Assembly (NCBI GenBank): GCA_050011815.1 | Contig: JBEKIJ010000002.1 | Span: 62,001 to 126,000, forward strand | DNA: 64,000 bases | Direction of reading: 5' to 3' | Source: Chersky-840 sp050011815 | GTDB taxonomy: Bacteria; Actinomycetota; Acidimicrobiia; Acidimicrobiales; UBA8190 | In this document: piece by piece, positions 16,294-26,939 of the stretch | How the letters are laid out: each line of letters opens with the position of its first letter | Numbering within the stretch: the first letter of the stretch is position 1 | Notes under the pieces: generated by a model | Database searches by the model: none | Told to the model about the DNA's origin: nothing | Seen by the model: only the letters and a program-made list of their open reading frames with translations | Translations under genes and position numbers: made by a program

Positions 16294-17241
16294 TCAGGTG
16301 CCCGCCAGGCGCGACACGACAGGCGCCAGCGACTCCCAACAGTCGGCCTCGATGGAGAAGTAGGAGATCCCGTATTCCTCGCGACGCCATTGCAGCTCTT
16401 CGACCATCTGATCGAGAGTGCCGATGAGCGCCACCGGTACGTGGAGGGCGTCAGCGGGGGCGATGCCGAAGGTGGGCGCCATGGCATCGGCGATCTTCTG
16501 CCCGTCGTCGGTGATGATGGCGAAGCCGATCAGGCAGTTGAGCTCGATGTCGTCGAATCGCGTGCCCGCCGCCTCTCTCACCCAGTCGACCTTCTGCCGG
16601 GTGGCTTCGGGCGACGCGTTCGGCGCCGTCTCGGGACCGCCCGTGCCGAGACGCAGGTCGACATTGATGCTCACGATGTCGGCCCACTGGCCGGCGATGG
16701 TGAGCACCCGGCGTCCCCCACCCCCCAGGATCAGGGGTGGCCGGGGACGCTGGACCGGCCTCGGCAACAAGGCGTGCTCCGTGACGGTGTAGTGCCGACC
16801 CGAGAACGAGAAGGGTCCATCGGACTCGAGCAGCCCGGCGATGACGGCGACAGCCTCGGCGAAGCGGTCCACCCGCAGCCCCGGTGCGTCGTAGGCGATC
16901 CCCGACTCGACGTAGTCGGTGCGCATCCAACCGGCGCCGAGCCCCAGCTCGAGTCGGCCTCCCGACAGCAGGTCGAGCGTGGCGGCTTCCTTGGCGAGCA
17001 CGACCGGGTGCCGGTAGTCGTTGTCGAAGACGAGGGCGCCGACGCGCAACGCCGTCGTGGCATCGGCGGCGGCCATGAGGGCGGGGACGGGAGCCAGCTG
17101 GTCCCCGAAGTGGTCGGGGACGAGCAGCGTCGAGTAGCCGAGGTCCTCCGCCTTCCTGGCCTGGTCGGCCCAGGACCGGGCCGTTGCCTCGGGTGCCTTG
17201 GAGAGCTGCGCCGCGAAGCGGAACTTTCGGGGATGGCTCAT
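16294..17241 (-). CDS. LLM-class F420-dependent oxidoreductase (luciferase-like)
   Basis: A 315-residue TIM-barrel flavin/F420-type enzyme. Family marks: FRFAAQLS at the N-terminus, LGYSTLLVPDHFGDQLAPVPAL, DLLSGGRLELGLGAGWM and the C-terminal LIGTLDQMVEEL. In Actinomycetota such sequences usually bind the deazaflavin F420, an inference here; the substrate cannot be told. Its GAGGTG ribosome-binding site overlaps the stop of the upstream HAD gene, only 6 bases away, so the two are co-translated. It ends the acs-HAD-LLM group and is convergent with the exported protein gene. Confidence 0.85.
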   Translation of the reverse strand: MSHPRKFRFAAQLSKAPEATARSWADQARKAEDLGYSTLLVPDHFGDQLAPVPALMAAADATTALRVGALVFDNDYRHPVVLAKEAATLDLLSGGRLELGLGAGWMRTDYVESGIAYDAPGLRVDRFAEAVAVIAGLLESDGPFSFSGRHYTVTEHALLPRPVQRPRPPLILGGGGRRVLTIAGQWADIVSINVDLRLGTGGPETAPNASPEATRQKVDWVREAAGTRFDDIELNCLIGFAIITDDGQKIADAMAPTFGIAPADALHVPVALIGTLDQMVEELQWRREEYGISYFSIEADCWESLAPVVSRLAGT

Positions 17242-17247
17242 GGCACC

Positions 17248-17760
17248 TCAGTCGTAGTAGCCGGAGTGGATGTAGATGCAGGGAATGCCCTCGCTGTGGA
17301 ACATATCCCTGTTCCTGGGATCATCCTCGAAGGCCAGGCGGGGCTCGAAGCCGAACGCCCTGAGCTCGGCCACCGCGGCGCGCTTGAACCTCGACGCCTG
17401 GGCGTAGTCACCGCGATCGCGCATGACGAGCACATCCCATCGAAGGCGGTTGTGTGCCAACCAGGCCAGCGTCTGGGGCTGGACCCGCAAGGGGCGCCCC
17501 GTGAGCAACACGATGCGCAGGTCGTGATCGAGGAGCTCGAGAAGACGGGCGACCTCGCCGACCAGAGGATCCTCACCACACGCATCGAAGAAGGCATCCC
17601 AGTCCCGCCGTCCCCACTCCAGGAAATGCTGGCGGCCCGCCGCGTCGGAGAGCACGCCGTCGATGTCGAAAATGACCGCCGGCCCGGGCTCTGTGGCCGA
17701 GACGCGCCAACACCAGTTGGGGGGCACAGACACCGGTGTCGGTGCAGCTCTCTGGGTCAC
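17248..17760 (-). CDS. HAD-superfamily phosphatase, polynucleotide-kinase 3'-phosphatase-like
   Basis: A 170-residue cytoplasmic HAD protein. Motif I is VIFDIDGVLSD (nucleophile and acid Asp), motif II is IVLLTGRP with its Thr, and the late motif is FEDDPRN with acidic residues for Mg2+; a Lys in RFKRAAVAEL can serve as motif III. The layout resembles the phosphatase domain of small actinobacterial polynucleotide kinase-like proteins, but the substrate is unproven. The start is uncertain: GTG 17760, 17733 or 17727, none with a strong ribosome-binding site; 17760 leaves 25 bases after the acs stop. It sits between acs and the F420-type gene. Confidence 0.75.
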   Translation of the reverse strand: MTQRAAPTPVSVPPNWCWRVSATEPGPAVIFDIDGVLSDAAGRQHFLEWGRRDWDAFFDACGEDPLVGEVARLLELLDHDLRIVLLTGRPLRVQPQTLAWLAHNRLRWDVLVMRDRGDYAQASRFKRAAVAELRAFGFEPRLAFEDDPRNRDMFHSEGIPCIYIHSGYYD

Positions 17761-17785
17761 GTGTGCACGTGGGTGTCGGCTCGGG

Positions 17786-19756
<1,971 letters not shown>

Positions 19757-19937
19757 GGCTGGTGACTCCCCCTCTGACTTCATGACGCTCCGGCTCTTCT
19801 GACACAGATGACGGCGACGGCGTGGCGCCGCCGGGCCGAGCCTATACAAGGGCCCACCAGCCAACCGTGCCCGGACCGACGCCGCCCCACGTCGTCGGGG
19901 CCTGCACAGACCCCTGGCCTGTCAAGATGGAACGGCA

Positions 19938-22900
19938 ATGGCCGACGGCGCCTCCGAGGTCCCCACCCCGACGCCCGGGACCGAGACGGACCCCGGGCCC
20001 GACATCCTGACCGTCCCTGTGGACGTCGGTCGGCGAGCGCTGATCGTCGCCAATCTGGGGCTCAAACCTGAGGCCACGGCGGCCACGACCGGGGCCTCGT
20101 CGGGCTTGGCCCGGGCCCTCGACACCTGGGAGGGCCCCGGGATCGTCGTCGTCGCCGGGAACCTCTTCGACCTGACCGGGGAGTCCGACGCGGGGGCTGC
20201 GGCGTCGGCGGCATTGGCGGCCCACCCCCGTCTGACCAAGGCCTTCGAAGCCTTCGCCACCGGCGAGGACCGCCGCGTCATCTCGGTTCCCGGCACGACG
20301 GACACCGACATCACCGTGACGGTGCCGGGAGCCCTCGGGATCGAGGTGGCAACCGCCTGCGACTTGCACATGTCGACAGCAGCGGGAATCCGGGTGGTGC
20401 GCGTCGACGGCGCCACGCCCCCGACGACACCGACCGACGTCCGCCCCGCCCGGGATGCCGGGCACTCCGCCTTCACCCTCGCCCCCGACCCCGGGGCCGA
20501 ATGGCAGGAAGGCCTCGAACGGCTGGCCGACCCGGCGAGCACGCCCCGCTTCTTGACCTCTCGCCTCCTCTACCGTCGTTTCGCGCGCTTCGCATGGTGG
20601 CTGCTCGTTCCCTTCGCCATCGCCATCGCCCTGCGTCTCCCCTTCGTCTCGTCCGCGCTCGACCATCTCGTGTTCGGGCACCCCGCACCGTCGCGCGCCA
20701 TCCAGCGCGCCCAGGCCGCGACGTGGGGCGCGCGTTTGTTCTTCGCGGCGCTGGTGTCCATCGCCGTGGTGGTCATCCTCGCCGTGGTGTTGGGCTTCGT
20801 GGCCCGCAAGGCATGGCGGACCCTGGGGGGTGGAGAGCTCGACGGATTGTTCGCCGACTCGCTCGCCGCGGGCGGATCCACGGCCAACGACGCGGTGCGC
20901 GATGCGGCGCGGGCCCTGTGCGGCGAGGGGTATGCGGGTCTCGTGTCCGGAGCGACGCTGCAAGCCGAGCTGACCCACCTCGGCCCCGGGTTCCTGGCTT
21001 GTCCCGGCGCCGCCGGCGAAGTCGTCGAGGAGCACCACGGCCGGTTGGGATTGCTCCCCGTCTTCCTGGCGTGCCAGCAGCTCGCCTGGGTGGAGCTCGA
21101 GACCGGCGCCGAGCTGCACGTGCGCCTGCTGTTCACGAGGTCGGAACTGCCCGGAGCGACGCTGCTCGAACGCATGGCGGCGCGGGACCGCGAGGTGCAC
21201 GACACCCATCCCCTGGTGGTGGCGGCCTACCCCCGCGGCGCGTCGTGGCCTCCCGCCCCGGACCTGGGGGCTGTCCGCAGTCGGTCGCGCCGGGTGCGGA
21301 GATGGGCGGCGGCATCCATCGCCGTCGCCGGCGTCATCGACGTGCTCAGCGCCGTGACGCCACCGGTACGGGGACGCCTGCACCTGGTGCTGGAGCTGCT
21401 TCCCTACGTCGCCAGCCAGACGGCGGGGGCGTTGGTGGCGTTGGTGGGGATCGGACTGCTGGCCCTGGCACGCGGCATGCGGCGAGGCCAGCGCCGGGCG
21501 TTCGTGATCGCCGTCTGGGCCCTCGCCATCAGCGTGGTCCTGCACCTGGCGCGCGGCGGTGACATCGGTGGCTCGGTGTTCTCCCTGGCCGTCCTCGGAT
21601 TCCTGGTGGTGAACCGCAAGGAATTCCCCGCCGCGTCGGACCGTCCGTCGCTGCGCTCGGCGGTCATCGCCCTCGTCGGGGGTGTCGTCGGCATCACCGT
21701 CATCACCACGGCGCTGGTGGAGCTGACGCTCCGGTTCGACCTCGACCGGCCCCGCATCCCGCTGTGGCGCGCCGGGCAGGCGGTGCTCGAGCGCCTCGTC
21801 GGCCTGCAAGGCGTGGACCTTCCCGACCGACTCGACGACTTCCTGGCCCCGAGCCTCCTGGCCATGGGGGTGACCCTGGCGGCGGTGGCGGTGCTCCTGG
21901 CCACACGTCCTCTCGTCGACCGTCGCCGATCCGGGGGCCGGGTGGCAGAAGCACGGGCCCGGGACATCGTCCGCCGCCACGGCCAGGGGACACTGGACTA
22001 CTTCGCCCTGCGCAGCGACAAGCAATGGTTCTTCCACCGGGACTCGCTCGTGGCCTATGCCATCTACGGCGGCATCTGCCTGGTGTCGCCCGATCCCATC
22101 GGGCCCCTGGCCGAGCAGGAGCAGGTGTGGGCGGCGTTCCGTCGCTTTGCCGACAACCGGGGGTGGGTCGTCACCGTCACGGGTGCGGGCGAGCACTGGC
22201 TCCCCATCTACCGGGCCACGGGCATGCACGACATCTACATCGGCGACGAAGCGGTGGTGGACGTGCAGGCGTTCTCGTTGGCAGGTGGCCACATGAAGGG
22301 TCTGCGCCAGGCCCACAACCGCGTCGCCAAGTACGGGTACACCGTGTCGTTCCACGACCCCGCCCGCCTCGACCGGGGCACGGCCGAGCAACTGGAGGGA
22401 CTCATGTCCCAGGGCCGCCGGGGGGAGTTCGAGCGCGGCTTCTCGATGGTCCTGGGACGGATCTTCGACCCCCGGGACGAGAACCTCATCCTCTGCATGG
22501 TGACCGCACCGGACGGCACCCCCGCGGCGATGTGCCAGTTCGTCCCCGCCCGGGGCATCGGCGGCTACTCGCTCGACCTCATGCGGCGCGACCGGGGCGA
22601 ACACCCCAACGGGCTCATCGACTTCGCGCTGGTGTCCACGATCGAGCATCTCCGCAACCTCGGGTGCCAGGGCATCAGCCTCAACTTCGCGGCGCTCCGG
22701 TCCGTGCTCGAGGGGGTGAACGGCGACGGGCCCACCCAGCGGGTCGAGCGCTGGGCGCTCAAGAAGATGTCGAGCTTCTTGCAGATCGAGACCCTGTGGC
22801 GATTCAACGCCAAGTACGGCCCCGATTGGCTGCCCCGCTACGTCGTCTATGACGCTGCTGAGCACCTCGTCCCCGTGGTCCTCGCCATCGTGCGGGCGGA

Positions 22901-23087
22901 GTCGCTCTCCGAGGTCCCGGTCATCGGGCGGATGATCGCGGCCTCCGAGCGCAGGGCCCACGCCGGTGATGGGCCCGCCTCCGACGCCGACAGCGGGGCG
23001 TCGCTGCTGCCACTCGACGCCCCCGACGACGAAGGCGCCGAGCCCCGACAGCCGACGCTCACGCCCCACACGTCGAAGCGCGCCTGA
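19938..23087 (+). CDS. Membrane protein with DUF2156 (lysyl-PG synthase-like) domain and a degenerate phosphoesterase-like N-terminus
   Basis: A 1049-residue fusion. Residues about 30-190 resemble a calcineurin-type phosphoesterase, but its metal-binding motifs are altered: ANLGL for SDLHL (39-41), GNLFD for GDLFD (74-78) and PGTTD for GNHD. About eight membrane segments follow (roughly 210-300 and 440-665). The C-terminal domain (about 675-990) is DUF2156, as in MprF/LysX, which transfer amino acids from tRNA to phosphatidylglycerol; see GGHMKGLRQAHNRV and GYSLDLMRR. The tail is acidic and disordered. Likely role: envelope lipid modification or charge control. The aminoacyl donor is not predictable, and the N-terminal domain is probably structural or regulatory. 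Confidence 0.8.
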   Translation: MADGASEVPTPTPGTETDPGPDILTVPVDVGRRALIVANLGLKPEATAATTGASSGLARALDTWEGPGIVVVAGNLFDLTGESDAGAAASAALAAHPRLTKAFEAFATGEDRRVISVPGTTDTDITVTVPGALGIEVATACDLHMSTAAGIRVVRVDGATPPTTPTDVRPARDAGHSAFTLAPDPGAEWQEGLERLADPASTPRFLTSRLLYRRFARFAWWLLVPFAIAIALRLPFVSSALDHLVFGHPAPSRAIQRAQAATWGARLFFAALVSIAVVVILAVVLGFVARKAWRTLGGGELDGLFADSLAAGGSTANDAVRDAARALCGEGYAGLVSGATLQAELTHLGPGFLACPGAAGEVVEEHHGRLGLLPVFLACQQLAWVELETGAELHVRLLFTRSELPGATLLERMAARDREVHDTHPLVVAAYPRGASWPPAPDLGAVRSRSRRVRRWAAASIAVAGVIDVLSAVTPPVRGRLHLVLELLPYVASQTAGALVALVGIGLLALARGMRRGQRRAFVIAVWALAISVVLHLARGGDIGGSVFSLAVLGFLVVNRKEFPAASDRPSLRSAVIALVGGVVGITVITTALVELTLRFDLDRPRIPLWRAGQAVLERLVGLQGVDLPDRLDDFLAPSLLAMGVTLAAVAVLLATRPLVDRRRSGGRVAEARARDIVRRHGQGTLDYFALRSDKQWFFHRDSLVAYAIYGGICLVSPDPIGPLAEQEQVWAAFRRFADNRGWVVTVTGAGEHWLPIYRATGMHDIYIGDEAVVDVQAFSLAGGHMKGLRQAHNRVAKYGYTVSFHDPARLDRGTAEQLEGLMSQGRRGEFERGFSMVLGRIFDPRDENLILCMVTAPDGTPAAMCQFVPARGIGGYSLDLMRRDRGEHPNGLIDFALVSTIEHLRNLGCQGISLNFAALRSVLEGVNGDGPTQRVERWALKKMSSFLQIETLWRFNAKYGPDWLPRYVVYDAAEHLVPVVLAIVRAESLSEVPVIGRMIAASERRAHAGDGPASDADSGASLLPLDAPDDEGAEPRQPTLTPHTSKRA

Positions 23088-23165
23088 CCGTCGCACGGCG
23101 CATGCACACGGGCGGAGCCGTCCCGACGGCGGGGCGAGCATGACGTGCGGGTGCCGCCGGCGAAC

Positions 23166-23177
23166 GGTGTGCACACC
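23166..23177. promoter_or_regulatory. Perfect 12-bp palindrome upstream of the GNAT gene
   Basis: GGTGTGCACACC, a perfect dyad covering the -35 position relative to the -10 at 23187-23192. Its placement suits a repressor operator for the GNAT gene. Confidence 0.45.
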
Positions 23178-23186
23178 ATGGTCCAC

Positions 23187-23192
23187 TAGAAA
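23187..23192 (+). promoter_or_regulatory. -10 box of the GNAT gene, leaderless arrangement
   Basis: TAGAAA followed by 6 bases and GTG 23199; no ribosome-binding site is present. Confidence 0.4.
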
Positions 23193-23198
23193 TGGTGC

Positions 23199-23762
23199 GT
23201 GCGGATCCGACGCGCCGTCCCCGAGGACGCCATGGCCATCGCCGAGGTCCACGTGCGGTCGTGGCAGGGCGCCTACCCCGGCCTGATCCCCCAGTCCTAC
23301 CTCGACGCGCTGCGAGCCGAAGAACGCGTCGGTGCGTGGGAAGAGACCCTGGCCGGCTCGGCCTGGCCGCACACCGGCATCATCGTCCTGCTCGGCCCGG
23401 GCCAGGAGGACCGCGCCGGTGACCGTCGCATCACCGGCTTCGTCTCGTTCGGTCCCACCCGCGACGAACGCACCGACACCGACTCGGTCGGAGAGATCAT
23501 CGCCTTCTACCTCGACCCGACCGTCTTCGGGTCAGGTGGTGCCGACCTCCTCATGAGCGCGGCCTTGGTGGCTCTTGGTGGCGCCGACTTCACCACCGCC
23601 ACGCTGTGGGTCCTCGCCACCAACGCTCGAGCCCGACGCTTCTACGAACGTCGGGGCTGGCAGGCCGACGGCACGAGCAAGCTCCACGACTGGGGTGCCT
23701 TCGTGGCGACCGACCTGCGGTATGGCATCGACCTCGCCTCGGTCCCGGAGGTGCCGACATAA
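23199..23762 (+). CDS. GNAT-family N-acetyltransferase
   Basis: A 187-residue acetyltransferase. The N-terminal IRRAVPEDAMAIAEVHVRSWQGAYPGLIP is the opening common to many GNAT proteins of the PhnO/RimI-like class. The acetyl-CoA site is degenerate (FGSGGADLLMSAAL in place of the usual R/QxxGxG/A), while the C-terminal NARARRFYERRGW block is classic. Target, protein or small molecule, unknown. The GTG start is leaderless-type. The stop is 9 bases before the first PH-domain gene, which has its own ribosome-binding site, so a three-gene unit is likely. Confidence 0.85.
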   Translation: MRIRRAVPEDAMAIAEVHVRSWQGAYPGLIPQSYLDALRAEERVGAWEETLAGSAWPHTGIIVLLGPGQEDRAGDRRITGFVSFGPTRDERTDTDSVGEIIAFYLDPTVFGSGGADLLMSAALVALGGADFTTATLWVLATNARARRFYERRGWQADGTSKLHDWGAFVATDLRYGIDLASVPEVPT

Positions 23763-23771
23763 GGTGGGGCC

Positions 23772-24251
23772 ATGACGAGCGCGGCTCCGACGGCGTGGAT
23801 TCCGCTGTCTCGCACCCTCATGAAGATGCGTGTCACCGAGATCGCCGTGGTCGGCGCGGTGCTGGCGGTCATCGCGGCGACGATCGCCTTGGCCGAGGGG
23901 AGCCCGGTGGCGGCCCTCGGCTCTGTGGTCGCCGTCGCCTTGTGCGGCGCCGGCGCGTGGTGGTTCGTCCACAACCGCTTTCGGGCCTGGGGCTACTGCG
24001 AACGCGACGAGGATCTCGAGGTCCGGCGCGGAGTGATGGTGCAGCGGTTGTCGGTGGTCCCCTACGGGAGAATGCAATTCGTCGAGATCACCGCCGGGCC
24101 CGTCGAGCGCCTCTTCGGCCTGGCGACGGTCCGGCTCCACACCGCGGCCGCCGCCAGTGACGCCCGCATCCCGGGACTCGATCCCCACGAGGCGGCCCGG
24201 CTGCGGGACCGCCTCGCCGCCCTGGGCGAGGCCAAAGCCGCCGGTCTGTGA
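23772..24251 (+). CDS. Bacterial PH-domain membrane protein, YdbS-like
   Basis: A 159-residue protein with two membrane helices (about residues 23-42 and 46-66) followed by a bPH2 (DUF304) domain: GYCERDEDLEVRRGVMVQR and VVPYGRMQFVEITAGPVERLFGL. YdbS/YdbT-type pairs are membrane proteins of poorly understood function that also occur side by side in Bacillus. ATG is preceded by AAGGTGGGG. The last 4 bases overlap the GTG start of the next, larger PH-domain gene, so the two products are probably made together and may form one complex. Confidence 0.85.
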   Translation: MTSAAPTAWIPLSRTLMKMRVTEIAVVGAVLAVIAATIALAEGSPVAALGSVVAVALCGAGAWWFVHNRFRAWGYCERDEDLEVRRGVMVQRLSVVPYGRMQFVEITAGPVERLFGLATVRLHTAAAASDARIPGLDPHEAARLRDRLAALGEAKAAGL

Positions 24252-25765
24252 CCGGCGAGGGCCGCACCGTCGTCGGCTGGCAGCGCCTCAACCCCCTGTC
24301 CCCGGTCGTCCGCTCCGGACGCGGCCTCGTCCCCCTGCTGGTGCTGGCCGGGCTGTCCACGATCCACGCGGGACACCGCGACACCTCGGAGTACTACATC
24401 TGGGTCGGCATCATCGTGTTCGGCGTCGTCTTCGGCGTGATCCACTGGTTCGTGACGCGCTGGGCCTTCGACGGCGCCACCTTGCGGATCGAGACCGGGC
24501 TGGTACGACGCGACTCCCAGCAGCTGCCCGTGGCCCGCATCCAAGCCGTCGACCTCGTCTCGCCCTTCCTCGCCCGCCTCCTGGGCTTGGCCGAGCTCCG
24601 CATCCGGGTGGCGGGGGCCAAGTCCGCCAACCACCTCGCCTACCTGTCGCTCCCGGTGGCGACCGACCTGCGGGCCCGGCTCCTCGCCACCCACCACGGG
24701 CTCGACCAGTCCGTCCCCGAGCCCGACGAGCTCCCCGCCGCGATGGTCCCACCGGGCCGGCTGCTCGGATCGGTGCTCCTGTCGGCGAGCACCTTGGGCG
24801 CGGCGGTCTTCGTGGTGGCCCTGGTGGTGCTGTCGACGGTCTCCACCGCGGCGGCGACCGCCGTGGCGGGATCCCTGCTCGTCTATCTCCTCGGCATCGG
24901 CCAGGGGATCTGGCGCCGGTTCAACGAGCAGTACCGCTTCACCGTGGCGCTGGCACCCGACGGCATCCGCGTCCGGCGCGGCCTGCTCAGCACGGTGTCG
25001 GAGACCATCCCCACCGGCCGGGTGCAGGCCGTCCGCCAGATCGAACCTCTCCTGTGGCGCATGTTCGGGTGGTGCCGCCTCGAGGTCGACCTGGCCGGGG
25101 TGCCCGGACACGGGCGTTCGGGTGGATCGGGGCGCGTCACCAAGGCTCTGCTTCCCGTGGGGTCACACGAGTCGGCCCTCTACCTCCGTCGGGTCGTGAT
25201 CGGCCCCGTGGAGCCTCCCCTGTCCCGACCGTCGGAGCGGGCCCACCTCAAGGCACCCTTCAGCTACCACTTCCTGGCCGCGGGCCATGACGACGCCCTG
25301 GCCGTGGCGGTGACGGGCAGGGTGCAGAAGGTCACGTGCTGGGTCCCCCTCGTGAAGGCCCAGAGCATCCGCAAGGTGCAGGGTCCGGTGCAGCGCGCCC
25401 TGGGGCTGGCCACCGTCCACGTCGACGTGGCGGGAAAGCGGGTGGGGGCCAAGTTCCGGGACCGGCCCGTCGAAGAGGCCGACCGCCTCGTGGAGGAGCT
25501 CGCCGCCCACAGCCGCGGCGCCCGTCGCACCGTCTCGCTCGCCGGCGCCGGTGGCGGTGCCGACCACCGTGCCGCGCCGCGCCCGGCCGGGCCCGGTGCG
25601 CCGCTCCTACCCCCGGCGCCGATCGAAGCACCGGTCATGGGACCGGGCTGGTTCGCCGACCCGGCGCGAAGCCACCAGTGGCGCTACTGGGACGGGACGG
25701 CGTGGACCGAGCACGTCTCCGACGACGGCGTCACCGGTGTCGATCCCTCCCCGAGCCCCCGGTAG
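24248..25765 (+). CDS. Bacterial PH-domain membrane protein, YdbT-like, with C-terminal DUF2510
   Basis: A 505-residue membrane protein with at least two bPH2 (DUF304) domains: the first around residues 75-140 (LRIETGLVRRDSQQLPVARIQAVD) and the second around 235-310 (GIRVRRGLLSTVSETIPTGRVQAV), with a third related segment near 350-420. Hydrophobic pairs lie near 25-70 and 175-215. The C-terminus carries a short DUF2510 motif (GWFADPARSHQWRYWDGTAWT), a module widespread in Actinomycetota and usually attached to membrane proteins. It is translationally coupled to the YdbS-like gene by GTGA. Function in the envelope is inferred only. Confidence 0.85.
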   Translation: MTGEGRTVVGWQRLNPLSPVVRSGRGLVPLLVLAGLSTIHAGHRDTSEYYIWVGIIVFGVVFGVIHWFVTRWAFDGATLRIETGLVRRDSQQLPVARIQAVDLVSPFLARLLGLAELRIRVAGAKSANHLAYLSLPVATDLRARLLATHHGLDQSVPEPDELPAAMVPPGRLLGSVLLSASTLGAAVFVVALVVLSTVSTAAATAVAGSLLVYLLGIGQGIWRRFNEQYRFTVALAPDGIRVRRGLLSTVSETIPTGRVQAVRQIEPLLWRMFGWCRLEVDLAGVPGHGRSGGSGRVTKALLPVGSHESALYLRRVVIGPVEPPLSRPSERAHLKAPFSYHFLAAGHDDALAVAVTGRVQKVTCWVPLVKAQSIRKVQGPVQRALGLATVHVDVAGKRVGAKFRDRPVEEADRLVEELAAHSRGARRTVSLAGAGGGADHRAAPRPAGPGAPLLPPAPIEAPVMGPGWFADPARSHQWRYWDGTAWTEHVSDDGVTGVDPSPSPR

Positions 25766-25818
25766 ACCGGCCCCCACGAGCACAGGCGGTCGGTGAAGAT
25801 GGCGCGTCGACCGGTGCG

Positions 25819-26820
25819 TCAGGAAGGACGGCTCTTGCGGAACGCCAACAGGCGCCCCCGCTTGGCCACCAACGACACGTCGGCCGCCTCGACCTGCATG
25901 TCCTCACTGAGTGCGGGGCCACGGACCTCGGCATGGGGACCGCTGCTGATTTCGGCGGCATCGAGGGCCCCCAGGACCTCGGCCGCGTCGGCGGTGGCGC
26001 TGTAGACCGACCCTTCCGGTTCGTCGTCGGGGGACTCGTCGTCCTCGGCGGCACTCAGATCGGTGAGGGGGAAGACCGGAAGCGGGTCCATCGTCGTGAG
26101 CACGAGGGCGTCCCCCACCGCCAGCGGCTTGGCGAAGAAATAGCCCTGGCCGACGTCGGCTCCCAGCTCCCGCAGGATCTTCACCTGCTGGGCGGTCTCC
26201 ACGCTCTCGGCCACGGTGCAGATGCCCAGCGAGTGGCTCACGTGCACGATGGTCTCCACCATGGCCCGGCTCACACCCCCGGTGTCGGCCAGCCCCTGGA
26301 TGAGCGACCCGTCGATCTTCATGGTGTTGATGGAGAACTGCTGGAGATTGTCGATGGTCGACCAGTCCGACCCGATGTCGTCCACCGTCAGTTGGATCCC
26401 CAAGCGGGACATGGCATGGAGCTCCGCGGCGGCACCGTCGTCGGTCACGCTGGTCTCGGTGATCTCGATGGTGAGGCGGTCGGGGTTGAGCCCCGAAGAC
26501 TCGATGGCCGCCGCCGCGGCGGTGGCCGCCTCGCGCTGGCGGAGCTGGAAGACCGAGCAGTTGACCGCCAATTGGAGGTCGGCCTGCCAACTGGCGGCGG
26601 CCGCGCACGCCTCGGACAGGACCCAGGCGTTGAGCTCGACCATGTGGCCGTTGGCCTCGGCCCAGGGGATGAGGACGCTCGGGGGGATGGGGCCGAGGTC
26701 GGGGTCGTTCCAGCGCAGCAGGGCTTCGAACCCCAGCAACCGGCCCGTGGCCAGATCGACGGCGGGCTGGAATACCAGCTCAGGCTCGCCGTCGAGGCCA
26801 AGCTCGGGTCGGGCCCTCAT
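25819..26820 (-). CDS. EAL-domain cyclic di-GMP phosphodiesterase
   Basis: A 333-residue cytoplasmic protein with the EAL domain directly at the N-terminus (about residues 10-245) and an acidic, low-complexity tail (about 255-333). It should hydrolyse c-di-GMP to pGpG. Metal and catalytic residues are retained: E32 (FEALLRW), N87 (VNCS), E119 and E122 (IEITET), D147-D148 (VDDIGSD), K168 (MKID), E205 (AESVET) and Q225 (GQGYFFAKP). Loop 6 is unusual: DDIGSD replaces DDFGTG. No GGDEF or sensor domain is attached. It follows nuoN with its own CAGGTGGAA element in the 120-base gap. The start is uncertain because the upstream signal is weak. Confidence 0.85.
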   Translation of the reverse strand: MRARPELGLDGEPELVFQPAVDLATGRLLGFEALLRWNDPDLGPIPPSVLIPWAEANGHMVELNAWVLSEACAAAASWQADLQLAVNCSVFQLRQREAATAAAAAIESSGLNPDRLTIEITETSVTDDGAAAELHAMSRLGIQLTVDDIGSDWSTIDNLQQFSINTMKIDGSLIQGLADTGGVSRAMVETIVHVSHSLGICTVAESVETAQQVKILRELGADVGQGYFFAKPLAVGDALVLTTMDPLPVFPLTDLSAAEDDESPDDEPEGSVYSATADAAEVLGALDAAEISSGPHAEVRGPALSEDMQVEAADVSLVAKRGRLLAFRKSRPS

Positions 26821-26840
26821 GACGCCCGCCGGGTGTTCGC

Positions 26841-26849
26841 TTCCACCTG
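26841..26849 (-). promoter_or_regulatory. CAGGTGGAA element, copy d
   Basis: TTCCACCTG on the + strand, CAGGTGGAA toward the EAL gene, 20 bases before its ATG. Same 9-base core as the copies in the sensory island near 9.1, 12.4 and 13.5 kb. Confidence 0.25.
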
Positions 26850-26896
26850 TGAGACATCGGCGTGGCGCCGGGGCTCCTTGAGCGCGCCGGGCCCGG

Positions 26897-26924
26897 GGGC
26901 CCGGGCGTCGGGATGCCCGGGCCC
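26897..26924 (-). terminator. GC-rich hairpin after nuoN
   Basis: Perfect 10-bp stem GGGCCCGGGC (26897-26906) against 26915-26924 with an 8-base loop, just past the nuoN stop. It lacks a U tract, so it may slow or partly stop transcription or protect the 3' end of the long nuo message. Confidence 0.45.
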
Positions 26925-26939
26925 GGGATGCCGGGCGCC

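Noticed and set aside
19842..23372. 1176-codon open frame on the - strand
   Set aside because: It is antisense to the DUF2156 fusion gene, its translation is Arg/Gly/His-rich without any family motif, and the + strand frame has clear domains. Long antisense frames are expected at this GC content.
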